From: Deltaproteobacteria bacterium | GTDB taxonomy: Bacteria; Myxococcota_A; UBA9160; UBA4427 | NCBI GenBank assembly: GCA_002719955.1 | Contig: PBFW01000009.1 | Location: 1 to 64,000, forward strand | DNA length: 64,000 nucleotides | Direction of reading: 5' to 3' | Notes under the pieces: generated by a model | Told to the model about the DNA's origin: nothing | The model's database searches: none | Seen by the model: only the letters and a program-made list of their open reading frames with translations | Made by a program: the position numbers and the translations under genes | Shown here: one piece after another, positions 44,734 through 53,641 of the stretch | Position numbering within the stretch: position 1 is the stretch's first letter | Layout: each line of letters opens with the position of its first letter

Positions 44734-46320
44734 CTAGAGCGCCTCGTCCGAAAGCCGGAGCGGACCCGAGCCGAGGTCCGCGAGGAGCTGGTCGCGAACG
44801 TTACGAAAGACGGCCAAGCGAGTGGTGTCGACCGGCTCTCCAGCGGGCCCGGAAATCTTCAACGGATCGACGTATTCCCCGTCGCGCTTCACGCGGAAAC
44901 AGACGTGCGGACCGGTCGACAGCCCCGTGCTCCCGACAAATCCGATGATCTGTTTCTGTTCGACGCGATCCCCGACCTTCAGGTTCGTAGCGAAGCTCGC
45001 GAGATGGGCGTAATGGGATGTCAGGCCGCCCCGGTGTCGCACACGAATCAGATTGCCCGAGGCACCGGCACGGGCCTTGTACTCGACGACCCCTTCGGCG
45101 ACGGACCAGACCGGCGTGCCGTGAGGTGCGACGTAGTCGATTCCGGGGTGGGGGCGCGTCACGTTGAGAATCGGATGCCGACGCGCCCATGTGAAGCGCG
45201 AGGAAATGCGGCTGAACTCGAGGGGAGCGGCGAGGAACGCGCGCTCGACCGAGGATCCATCGGGCCGGAAATAGGCACCGTCGCCGTCGTCCCCTTCGAA
45301 ATACACCACCGTGTGTTCCCCGGTGCGCCCCTCGTAACGCGCCGCAAAGATCTGGCCCGGTCTCACGTAGACGTCTTCCCCATCATCGTTCACCCGATAG
45401 AGACGTTCGTAGAGAATCTGGAATTCATCGCCAGGATGAACGGAGCGGCTGAAGTCGATGTCCCAGGCGAGGATGCGCGCAAAATCGGAGGCGAGGGCGC
45501 TCTGTTCTCCCAATTCCAGGATCGCGTCATAGAAAGACGAATCGACGACACCAGCGATCTTCGCCACCTGCGGGCGAAGTTCGGCCATCTCCTTCCGAAC
45601 GACATAACGTGTCCCATTCCAAGCGAGATAGAAACTCTCCTCAGCGCTCTGGGAATATCGGAAATCGAGAACACGACCGTCCGAATCCTGACCGAGTCGA
45701 TATTCGTCGCCGGGACGCGAACGGCGGAAGTCGAAGACCTTTCGCATCTCCGTCGCGACCAGGTGAACCGTCCCGGGAGAGATTCCCTGGCGGCGCAGCG
45801 AAGAACCGAGACTCTCACCGCGCCCGATCTCGCCACGGGTCACGATCGTGAGCGACTCGGCGAAATGCTCGCTCGGATCCGAACGATAGATCGGAAGCTC
45901 TTCGATCTGCACCGCGCCAATGGGTCGGGTCGCCAGCGCGTATTCGACGCCGGCCTCATCGGGCATCAGCCCCGCGCGCGCGAGCGCCTCCGGTGCAGAA
46001 TCCGTTCGCGTCGCAAGCACGGCGCCCCGGGCATCAGCGAAGGAAACCGCCGAGGCAGCGGTGGAATCGGCCACGAGATCCGTTGCGGCGCTCGTCGAGA
46101 CCGCCGGGAGCGTGTCGCTCACCCGAGAGACCGGATCCGAAGGGCTGTCCGTCGAGCCCACGCGAGCGCTGACCCCGAACCCGACGAGGATGCAGACCGC
46201 CATCAGTGACCAGCCGAAACTGGCCCGGATGATCGTCGCACGGTCGAGTTTCTCTATCTGGATCTGGCCCGACGTCGAGGAGGTCCGAAGATCTCCCGGA
46301 TCGGAAGGGTCGCAACTCAT
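44734..46320 (-). CDS. M23-family metallopeptidase (MepM-like), with Cys zinc ligand
   Basis: The 528-residue protein has an N-terminal anchor (about 32-52), a Ser/Asp-rich linker and a LysM/OapA-like region, then an M23 domain (about 365-490). Zinc-site motifs are H391-PGI-D395, SHYAHLASF and GPHVCFRV (H472, C474). The classical third motif is HxH; here the second His is Cys, a variant I recall from other lineages. The domain should cut cross-linked peptidoglycan peptides outside the inner membrane. The start at 46320 has AGGTGA ahead of it. It is divergent from the M20 peptidase gene. Confidence 0.9.
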   Translation of the reverse strand: MSCDPSDPGDLRTSSTSGQIQIEKLDRATIIRASFGWSLMAVCILVGFGVSARVGSTDSPSDPVSRVSDTLPAVSTSAATDLVADSTAASAVSFADARGAVLATRTDSAPEALARAGLMPDEAGVEYALATRPIGAVQIEELPIYRSDPSEHFAESLTIVTRGEIGRGESLGSSLRRQGISPGTVHLVATEMRKVFDFRRSRPGDEYRLGQDSDGRVLDFRYSQSAEESFYLAWNGTRYVVRKEMAELRPQVAKIAGVVDSSFYDAILELGEQSALASDFARILAWDIDFSRSVHPGDEFQILYERLYRVNDDGEDVYVRPGQIFAARYEGRTGEHTVVYFEGDDGDGAYFRPDGSSVERAFLAAPLEFSRISSRFTWARRHPILNVTRPHPGIDYVAPHGTPVWSVAEGVVEYKARAGASGNLIRVRHRGGLTSHYAHLASFATNLKVGDRVEQKQIIGFVGSTGLSTGPHVCFRVKRDGEYVDPLKISGPAGEPVDTTRLAVFRNVRDQLLADLGSGPLRLSDEAL

Positions 46321-46561
46321 TCACCTGCTCCTGGGGGTTCTCACTCCGGCGCTATATTTAGCCCGATGTGGCCGTATCTGCACCGGGCCCGCTGATCCAA
46401 CTCCATGAGCTGGTTCCGTTTCCCCCCAATTGTGGTCGTCGCTCCCATGGTTCACCGCACGGCGTGATCAACCTTCCAATCGCCCTATGGTCGGATCCGT
46501 GATGCCCTCTATTTTCTATGCATCCCTCCATACGCTCTGACTCTCGCCAGACTGGAGTCGC

Positions 46562-48121
46562 ATGCCGCCGCTCGACGATCAAGCCAAGACGACGCGGGTT
46601 CCCGAACCGCGCACGTCGCCCCGAACCCATGCGAAGGCATTGCGCCTGGGGTTCGGTGGCGCTCCGGGTCTCGCACTGAGTTTCGTTCTCGTCATCCTGC
46701 TCGCGTTTTCGGGCGGTCTCACCAACGAAGCTCAGGCGCTCTGGCCTTTTCATCGGATCGTGGATCGTGTGCCCCTGGCCGAGCGAGCTTCGGAAATGCT
46801 TGCGGACGCGATCCGCACCCGTACCGTCAATCCGCCCGGCAATGAACGCGCCCTCGCGCGCAAACTCGCGCGCGCGCTCGACCGTGCCGGGATCGAGAAC
46901 CGCATCATCGCCACACCGAGCCCAAAGGGCGGGCCGAAGCGCGCCGCCGTCTGGGGCCGACTTCGCGGCAATGGAGATCGACCCGCCCTAGCACTTCTCT
47001 CCCACCTCGACACCGTGCCGGCGCTCGCACCCGAGTGGAGCGTCGACCCCTACGCGGGCAAGATCTGGGATGGCTTCGTCTGGGGGCGCGGCGCGCTCGA
47101 TGCCAAGGGGGTGACCATCAACCATCTGATGGCGCTCATCGAAATCGCCCGAGCCGACATCGAGTTGGAACGCGACATCATCTTCCTAGCCACCCCCGAT
47201 GAGGAGACCGGCGGGCGCGTCGGAGCAGGCTGGATCGTCGAGAATCACCCCGAGCTCGTCGAGGGGGTCGGCTATCTGCTGACCGAGGGCGGTGGAATCC
47301 AGATCTCTCGTCTGCAGGGCAGCGAGCAGCCACCGATCTGGGGCGTCGCGCTCACCGAGAAAGCGCCCTGCTGGCTCGAGCTGACGGCGCGGGGGCGCGG
47401 GGGGCATAGCTCGACCCCGACGCCCGATGCCGCCGTTCCCCGGCTCGTCGCAGCCCTCGATCGCATTCGCCGGGTCGAGGCCCCCGTCCGCGTCACCGAG
47501 GAGGTCGCGAAGATGTTTGCGGCACTGGCTCCGCTCGCCGCGGATTGGGATCGCGACGGTTTCACGAATCTCGCCGAGACCCTCGATCGGGACGAGGGCT
47601 TCCGGCGCCGTTTCCTGGGCAATCCCGCCCAAAATGCCGTTGTACGCAATACGGTGTCGATCACCGTACTCGAAGGTGCGCCCAAGACCAATATCGCGCC
47701 TTCCGCAGCCCGTGCCCAGCTCGATGCCCGGCTCCTGCCCGGCGAAATCTGTGAAGATTTTGCGCGGGCGCTAGCTGGCGTGATCGATGACTCCTCGATC
47801 GAAATCAACGAAATCCTGAGTTTCCCGGCTCGCGCCTCGACTTCGGATACGCCCCTCTTTCGTGCGATCGAGGAAGTCGCCGGTCGACAGGACACCCCCG
47901 GGCTCGTCGTCCCGCGCATGATCGGCGGCTTCACCGACGCCCATTGGTTTCGCGAACTCGGAATCGTCGCCTACGGCTTCGTCCCCCGAGCCCTGGCCCC
48001 CGGCGAAGCCCGACGCGTCCACGGACTCGACGAGCGCGTTTCGGTCGAGACCCTCGCGCAGAGTATCCGCATCACGATCGATCTCGTGCGCACCTTCGAC
48101 GCGATCGAAGCCACCGAATAG
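46562..48121 (+). CDS. M20-family zinc peptidase
   Basis: The 519-residue protein has an N-terminal hydrophobic segment (PGLALSFVLVILLAFSGG) that probably anchors it in the membrane or is a signal. The catalytic core has LLSHLDTVPALAPEWSVDPY (metal-binding His and Asp), GRGALDAKGVTINHLM and ATPDEETGGRVG with the bridging Glu pair. M20 enzymes remove N-terminal or acyl groups from peptides and small amides. The periplasmic location is inferred from the N terminus. It faces away from the M23 gene across 240 bases. Confidence 0.93.
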   Translation: MPPLDDQAKTTRVPEPRTSPRTHAKALRLGFGGAPGLALSFVLVILLAFSGGLTNEAQALWPFHRIVDRVPLAERASEMLADAIRTRTVNPPGNERALARKLARALDRAGIENRIIATPSPKGGPKRAAVWGRLRGNGDRPALALLSHLDTVPALAPEWSVDPYAGKIWDGFVWGRGALDAKGVTINHLMALIEIARADIELERDIIFLATPDEETGGRVGAGWIVENHPELVEGVGYLLTEGGGIQISRLQGSEQPPIWGVALTEKAPCWLELTARGRGGHSSTPTPDAAVPRLVAALDRIRRVEAPVRVTEEVAKMFAALAPLAADWDRDGFTNLAETLDRDEGFRRRFLGNPAQNAVVRNTVSITVLEGAPKTNIAPSAARAQLDARLLPGEICEDFARALAGVIDDSSIEINEILSFPARASTSDTPLFRAIEEVAGRQDTPGLVVPRMIGGFTDAHWFRELGIVAYGFVPRALAPGEARRVHGLDERVSVETLAQSIRITIDLVRTFDAIEATE

Positions 48122-48194
48122 GAGGAGTTCCATCGGGGCCACCGCAGCACGACTCGCTTCGGATCTCTCGGGCACCCTTCGCGCCGGGACGGCG

Positions 48195-48998
48195 CTACCA
48201 ACGGATCTCCTTGTCGTCTCGAATGGCCTCGGCCGTTTCTAGGCAGCCGGCCAACACATAGGGGCGCTGAGCTCGGCACAGATTCGTGTCGCAGTCGACG
48301 TGGCGCGCCTCGACCGATGCGAGGCAGGCCCGATCCGAACCCTCCAATCCGAGACCGACTCCGTTCTTGCGCGCCTCCTCGGACAGAAGCGGATCCGCAT
48401 TCAATTCAGCGGACCAGAACTCGATCGAAGGATCCCGATCCCAGGCGACATCCTCGAAGACCCGGACGGGCCCACCCAGATCGCTCGCGCTCGCAGCGAA
48501 GAGGACGAGGCCCGTCATCGCGATCAGACCGATCACCGTTCGCAGGACGGGTCCACCGGGATCCTCGGGCTGGGGGAGGCCGCGATTGTCCCGAAGTGCC
48601 CAACGCTCCTCGCGACTCAGACCGACCGAGAGAAGGCCACACGAAGCGCTGGTCCCGATCGCCACGACGACGATCAACAGACGCATCGAAATGCGAACCC
48701 CCGACATCACTCCGAAGACACCCGCTGCAAGCGAAATCGTCAAGAAATACAGGAAGAGCGAAACGACGTAGAAAACCGGTCGCGTGCCGCGCCCCAGGAG
48801 GCGAACGATCAGCCCGATCGCAAAGCCCGAGACGATCGTCGCGACCGCCCATATATCGGGCGCGATCTCGCTCAATGCTCTCCAACCCGCCGCGATCAGG
48901 AGCGCGAGAAAGGGCCCGAACAGAACGAGCGCCCCAAGGCGCTCGCGGGCAAAAACCTCGCGTGCCAACGCCCGAATCTCATCTTCGCGATGCGCCAT
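48195..48998 (-). CDS. Hypothetical membrane protein with a Cys-rich C terminus
   Basis: The 267-residue protein has about five membrane segments (about 22-41, 48-66, 74-98, 102-127, 150-170; for example LIVVVAIGTSASCGLLSVGL). A soluble C terminus of about 90 residues has four cysteines in C-x8-C-x4-C type spacing (ACLASVEARHVDCDTNLC). I recognise no family. It is convergent with the M20 gene and lies between it and the aminotransferase. Confidence 0.7.
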   Translation of the reverse strand: MAHREDEIRALAREVFARERLGALVLFGPFLALLIAAGWRALSEIAPDIWAVATIVSGFAIGLIVRLLGRGTRPVFYVVSLFLYFLTISLAAGVFGVMSGVRISMRLLIVVVAIGTSASCGLLSVGLSREERWALRDNRGLPQPEDPGGPVLRTVIGLIAMTGLVLFAASASDLGGPVRVFEDVAWDRDPSIEFWSAELNADPLLSEEARKNGVGLGLEGSDRACLASVEARHVDCDTNLCRAQRPYVLAGCLETAEAIRDDKEIRW

Positions 48999-49099
48999 GC
49001 CCCCTCCCCGGTGAAAGGCGCAAGGGCCGCGGGATCACCCGGAGTCCGATCCCCTGCGCGAGGCCCCGCGAGCAAGGGGCCGCTGGACATGAAACCAGC

Positions 49100-50485
49100 T
49101 CAGCGAAGTTCCTGGATCGCCTGATGAAGCGCCTCGAAAAGAGGTTCGACGTCTTGGGCTTCGAGACAGGAAAACGCCACCCGGATATCCGTCGCGCTCG
49201 TCGCTATCAGCCCGACACCGTGCTCGTCGAGCAGGTGGACCCTCAACTTCTCGGCATCGACACCCTCGACCCTCACCAGCATGAAGTAGCCGCTATTGAA
49301 GGGATAGACGCTCCAGCTCTCCGCGAATTTCGGCTGGTTCGCCACCTCGAAGACACGTTCGGCGCGCAGCCGCAGGGTCTCGCATTTCGCCTCGCGCTCC
49401 GCCGCGAGACCCGGAGACCCGAGTGCGCGCTCGACCAGTGTTTGCGAGAGCTGCGGGACGTTCGAAACGCCACCCCGAACGGCCCCCCGCGTCTTCGCGT
49501 CGAGCGCATCACAGACGATCTCGGCGGCCTCCGGACGGCCGGGGCCGAAGGTGATGAAACCGCAACGCAGGCCCCAGACGAAGAGTTCCTTGGTCGCACC
49601 GTCGAGCTTGACCGCGAGCAGGTTCGGATGGCGGCCGGTGAGCTTCCCGAAAAGCGATTCGGTCATCGAGGCACCACCGAGGTGGTAGAAGAGACCGAAA
49701 TAGGCGTCGTCGCAGATCACGACGAGCTTGGTTCCCCGCTCCGCCTGGCGCTCGAGTGCAGCAGCGAGTGCGTCGCCCTCCTCGGGCGTCGGCATGTAGC
49801 CGGTCGGATTGTTCGGGAAATTGAGCAACACCACGAGCTTTTCGCGTCCCTCGCCGAGCTCGGCGAGGCGCGCCGCAAAAGCCTCCGTGTCCATCCTGTC
49901 CAGACCCCTGGAATCGCTGGAGCCCGAATCACCGCCGGAGCCCAAGTAAAAGGGAAAGGTCTCGATCCGGGCGCCGTGGTGGACCTCGAAGGTCAGCCGA
50001 TAGTTGCCCCAGAGCTTGTCCGGCAGCAGCATCACGTCGCCCGGATCCAGGAAGAGCTCCCCGGCGAGCGATAGACCGTGCGTAATCGCGCTCGTCACGA
50101 GCGGCTGGCCGAAGGCCTTGTCGGTGAGCGACGGATTCTCGGCAAGAAGCTTCTCGCGCCAGAGCGCCCGCAGACCGGGGCGTCCCGCCGGCGGCGCATA
50201 GGTCACCGCGTCCGCCACGGGAACATCGCCGAGCTGGCTCACGACCGAGGACAGCGACATCGGCCCCCCCTCTTCGGTGGCGATCCCGATCGTGGCGTTG
50301 AAACGATTCGCCCTCTGCCTGGCCTCGGCCGTCTGAGAGATGATTCCCTTCGGGAAGTAGAGGCGACGGCCATATTCAGAAAGCATCGCGAGCACTTCGG
50401 GAGCCGCCTCTTCGAGCTTCTCGTTCAGCGCCTGTGCGATGGGGTTGATCTCGCGATGGGGCGTTCGGTCGGGGGAGTCAGACAT
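49100..50485 (-). CDS. Fold-type I (class I/II) aminotransferase
   Basis: PLP-dependent enzyme of 461 residues from the ATG at 50485; a TTG two codons upstream is less likely. PLP-site features are LNFPNNPTGYMPTPEEGDAL, VICDDAYFGLFYHLGGAS (the conserved Asp-x-x-Tyr) and the Schiff-base lysine in AVKLDGATKELFVWGLRCG. It is closest in layout to aspartate/aromatic or LL-diaminopimelate-like aminotransferases, but the amino donor is not readable. The start lies 51 bases before the divergent-strand GNAT region's stop, in the same orientation. Confidence 0.9.
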   Translation of the reverse strand: MSDSPDRTPHREINPIAQALNEKLEEAAPEVLAMLSEYGRRLYFPKGIISQTAEARQRANRFNATIGIATEEGGPMSLSSVVSQLGDVPVADAVTYAPPAGRPGLRALWREKLLAENPSLTDKAFGQPLVTSAITHGLSLAGELFLDPGDVMLLPDKLWGNYRLTFEVHHGARIETFPFYLGSGGDSGSSDSRGLDRMDTEAFAARLAELGEGREKLVVLLNFPNNPTGYMPTPEEGDALAAALERQAERGTKLVVICDDAYFGLFYHLGGASMTESLFGKLTGRHPNLLAVKLDGATKELFVWGLRCGFITFGPGRPEAAEIVCDALDAKTRGAVRGGVSNVPQLSQTLVERALGSPGLAAEREAKCETLRLRAERVFEVANQPKFAESWSVYPFNSGYFMLVRVEGVDAEKLRVHLLDEHGVGLIATSATDIRVAFSCLEAQDVEPLFEALHQAIQELR

Positions 50486-50535
50486 GTTCAAATCCGAGGG
50501 CTGGGGTTCATGGGCCGGTGCGCCGGCGCGGGAAC

Positions 50536-51042
50536 TTACAGCCGTTTATGGAGCACGTCCATCAGATCGGTGTACCCCATGGCGCGCCAGAAGGCCTGAC
50601 CCTCTCGGTTGCCCGAAGCGACCTGGATCTCCACCCGCGCGACGCCCTGATCTCGCACCCAGGCCATCGCCTCTTCGACGAGCCGACGCGCGATGCCTCG
50701 GCGTCGCAGGGCGGGCCGGACACCGAGATCGGTGATCTCGGCGCGTTCCGTCTCCTCGAGAATCGCCGGGGCTCGGTCGATGCGGACGATGCAGAGACCC
50801 TCGAGGGTGCCCGATTCCGGGGAGCCAACCTCGGGGAGCGGACCGAAGACGAGGATCGAGGCATCCGGATCACGATGCAGCGCGCGCAGGAGCTCGCGAA
50901 GCTCGCCCTCGGCCACGGGCCCCCGGCGCATCCGAAAGAGCGGATCCAGCGCGGCGTGGTGCTCGGTGATCAGAGCCCAGAGCGCCGCGACTCGATCGAT
51001 CTCCTGCATCCGTGCGAGTCGTACTCGACCCCGATCACTCAT
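50536..51042 (-). CDS. GNAT-family N-acetyltransferase
   Basis: The 168-residue protein has an acetyl-CoA-binding motif LGVRPALRRRGIARRLVEEA and the following VEIQVASGNREGQAFWRAMG typical of GNAT proteins. It acetylates an amino group of an unknown substrate. The protein starts with GTG or ATG near 51042 and lies directly upstream of the aminotransferase on the minus strand, with which it may be co-transcribed. It is unrelated to the GNAT pseudogene in the accessory block. Confidence 0.9.
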   Translation of the reverse strand: MSDRGRVRLARMQEIDRVAALWALITEHHAALDPLFRMRRGPVAEGELRELLRALHRDPDASILVFGPLPEVGSPESGTLEGLCIVRIDRAPAILEETERAEITDLGVRPALRRRGIARRLVEEAMAWVRDQGVARVEIQVASGNREGQAFWRAMGYTDLMDVLHKRL

Positions 51043-51336
51043 CTCGAACCACCCCCTCCCGTCCGGCGGGCGGAAGACGTTTTCCCTCAGCGCGCCCTCA
51101 TCTTTCCGTTCGCGCGGGCACTCGCCGCGGTGCGCCGCGAATCCCGCGACAGATCTCGATTGGGCCTCCGAAAGCGAAGTCGATCTGTTTCACCAGCTTA
51201 AGACCCGGAGCTGCGCTCCGCTTGCGGGCCCTGTGGCAAAACCGGACGTTGGCACATGGCTTGCGCCCAGTGGAACGGGGTAGTCTGCAGCCACGAAAAG
51301 TTCCGTTCGACGCTACTGCCCCTCGAGTTGAATCCC

Positions 51337-53457
51337 ATGTCGAAGCTCTGGATCGTTCATCGCAACCCTCTCCGCCTGCAAGCGTTGGCCCGGCTCTCGG
51401 GGCTCGCCCCGCCGGATCTCGTTCACGGCGGGCCGACCGGAAACGAGTTCCTCGCAGCGAAGGGCTCGGCACCCGCAGCGATCCTGATCGGTGCCGAAGA
51501 TGATTTCGAACTCGAGCTCGAATTTCTCCATCGCCACCGCCGCCTGCTCGAAGGGACCAGGCGGCGCTTCGTGACCCGCCCCGAAGACACGGGCGAGGTT
51601 CGGCGGCTCTTTGGCGCCTCGCCCGAAGAGATCCTCGAGTCCCTCCCGAGCGAACGCGATCTGCGCGCCATCGTGCTCTCCGCCGTCGCCCATCGAAACA
51701 CCGAGACCCTGGCGGAACGCCGCGACCGAGAACAGATCGCCCATCGCTTCGCGAACTGGTTCGGAGATCTCGAAATCCCCGGCTTGCTGCGCGCACTCGA
51801 CCCCGCGCTGGCACCGCTCTCGCTACTCGTGCGCGGGGTGCCGGGCAGCGGACGAACGCTGCTCGCGCGTTATATCGAACTCTTTCGCGTGCACGGGACG
51901 CCCGGTCCGACCCTGCGCCTTCGCGCCACGGAGATCACGGATCCCGAAGAACTCGTCGCTCGCCTCCTGGCTCGCGAGTGCAGCGATCTCCCCACTATTC
52001 GAACGATCTGGATCGACGAGATCGACTCCCTGGGCATTTCCGCGCAGCGGGCCTTCGCCGAATGGATCCGGCTCGACGCCACACCGACAGGGGCGATCGG
52101 GAACGAACTGCGGTGGATCGCCACCGCGGGCCCCGCCGATCTCACCGACCGGCTCGAGGCCGACCTCGAACATGCGTTCGCTCCCCTCTCGCTCCCCGTT
52201 CCCTCGCTCTCCGACTACCCCGAGACCCTCGACCCCTTCGCCCACCGGATCGCCTCGGAATGGACCGCGACCGTCGGCGGCGTGACGCGCCGAATCGGAT
52301 CGAGCGCCCTCGAAGCCCTCGAGGCCCACGCGTGGTCCGGAGATCGCGCAGCCGTCGAAGCCGTGCTGCGATCGACGCTCGCGGCCAGCTCGCGTAACCC
52401 GATCGAAGAGCAGGACCTCGCGTCGCGCCATGCATCTTCATCGGCGCGATCTGAGATCCCTGGGCGCGCACTCCCCGAAACAGAGGAAGAGATCGAGGAA
52501 GCGGTCTCCGTCGACACAACCGACGGTGATTCCGCGACCCCCGCGAACAAAACCACGCTCGGGGCGGAAACGTCTACGAGCGCCCACACCGACTTCGAAC
52601 AGGCCTTTCTCGAGGGTCTGCCCAGCGTAGAGCCAGACTCCCCGCCGGAGGAACCCGCACCGGCCGTGGCCACGGACCACGATGTCGCCACCCAGCTCAG
52701 TGAAGAGGCCCTGGCGATCGCGAACGCAAGCACGGCTCGAGCCATGGAACCTCCCGCCGCCATCGAAAATGCGCCCTCGGAACCCCAGGACCGGGCGGAT
52801 GCGAAATGGCGACGGCTCGCGCGAAGCCTCTCCCACGAAATCAGGAATCCCCTGGTGTCGATCCGAACCTTCGCGGAGCTTCTGCCCGAGCATTTCGCCG
52901 ACGAGTCCTTCCGAGAGCGCTTCACGGAGCTCGTGGGGCGCGACGTCGCTCATATCGACGATGTCGTGTCGCGGCTCGCCAGCGCCGCCGAGCGCGAGAA
53001 GCACGAGGCGAGCGATGTCGACGTTTCCCAGCTGATCGAGGCCCTGCTCGATCAGCGCAGGGATCAGATCGGCCAGGGGCGTCTGCTCGTCCTGCGAGAA
53101 CTCGAACGCGAGGCCCCCACCGCCCGGGTGGACGCACACACCCTGGAGGTGGCACTCACCGGCTTGCTCGACCGCGCCCTCACCTCGCTGCCCGAGCGAG
53201 GCGACCTCTTTGTCGCGACCCATCGCATCGAACGCGCAGCCGATGGCGAACCGCGGCTCCGCGTGCTGCTGCGTCATCACAACCCGGGCCTCAGTACCCT
53301 CGACGCCTCCGGACTCGAGGAGCTCGGCTCCGCTGCGAACGTGCTCGAATACGTACTCGCCGAAACCCTCGTCGAATCCAATGGCGGAACGCTCACGATC
53401 GATTCCAGCGACACCGACGAAACGCTGATCCTGATCGATCTCCCGACACCCGCCTAG
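51337..53457 (+). CDS. NtrC-like AAA+ module fused to a HisKA histidine kinase region
   Basis: The 706-residue protein from the ATG at 51337 has four parts. Residues 1-120 look like a degenerate receiver-type fold. Residues about 140-350 are an AAA+ module like the central domain of sigma-54 activators, with Walker A GVPGSGRT (167-174) and Walker B IWIDEID (224-230); the GAFTGA loop is absent. An acidic linker (375-485) follows. Residues 488-550 are a HisKA helix with H500 (RLARSLSHEIRNPLVSIR). The last 120 residues have the HATPase shape, but the N box reads TGLLDRALTSL and no DxGxG is seen. It ends 184 bases before a canonical NtrC-family regulator and is probably its partner. Confidence 0.8.
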   Translation: MSKLWIVHRNPLRLQALARLSGLAPPDLVHGGPTGNEFLAAKGSAPAAILIGAEDDFELELEFLHRHRRLLEGTRRRFVTRPEDTGEVRRLFGASPEEILESLPSERDLRAIVLSAVAHRNTETLAERRDREQIAHRFANWFGDLEIPGLLRALDPALAPLSLLVRGVPGSGRTLLARYIELFRVHGTPGPTLRLRATEITDPEELVARLLARECSDLPTIRTIWIDEIDSLGISAQRAFAEWIRLDATPTGAIGNELRWIATAGPADLTDRLEADLEHAFAPLSLPVPSLSDYPETLDPFAHRIASEWTATVGGVTRRIGSSALEALEAHAWSGDRAAVEAVLRSTLAASSRNPIEEQDLASRHASSSARSEIPGRALPETEEEIEEAVSVDTTDGDSATPANKTTLGAETSTSAHTDFEQAFLEGLPSVEPDSPPEEPAPAVATDHDVATQLSEEALAIANASTARAMEPPAAIENAPSEPQDRADAKWRRLARSLSHEIRNPLVSIRTFAELLPEHFADESFRERFTELVGRDVAHIDDVVSRLASAAEREKHEASDVDVSQLIEALLDQRRDQIGQGRLLVLRELEREAPTARVDAHTLEVALTGLLDRALTSLPERGDLFVATHRIERAADGEPRLRVLLRHHNPGLSTLDASGLEELGSAANVLEYVLAETLVESNGGTLTIDSSDTDETLILIDLPTPA

Positions 53458-53641
53458 GACGTCTCACGGAAATCGACTTCGTCCGGTATCCGGCCTTTCC
53501 CGGCATCGGATTTCCCCACGCAGCGGACCTCCTCCGGCATCGACCTCGCCCCGCGTCGGGCGCCTTCGCGTGCAGTCGCTGACCCGCGGCCACCGACCAC
53601 GCGCTCCTCCCGATACGCAGCGAGCGTGATAAGCTGGCCAC

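Noticed and set aside
48317-50074. A 585-codon plus-strand open frame
   Set aside because: It is antisense to the membrane protein and aminotransferase genes and is rich in Arg/Pro without domain patterns.
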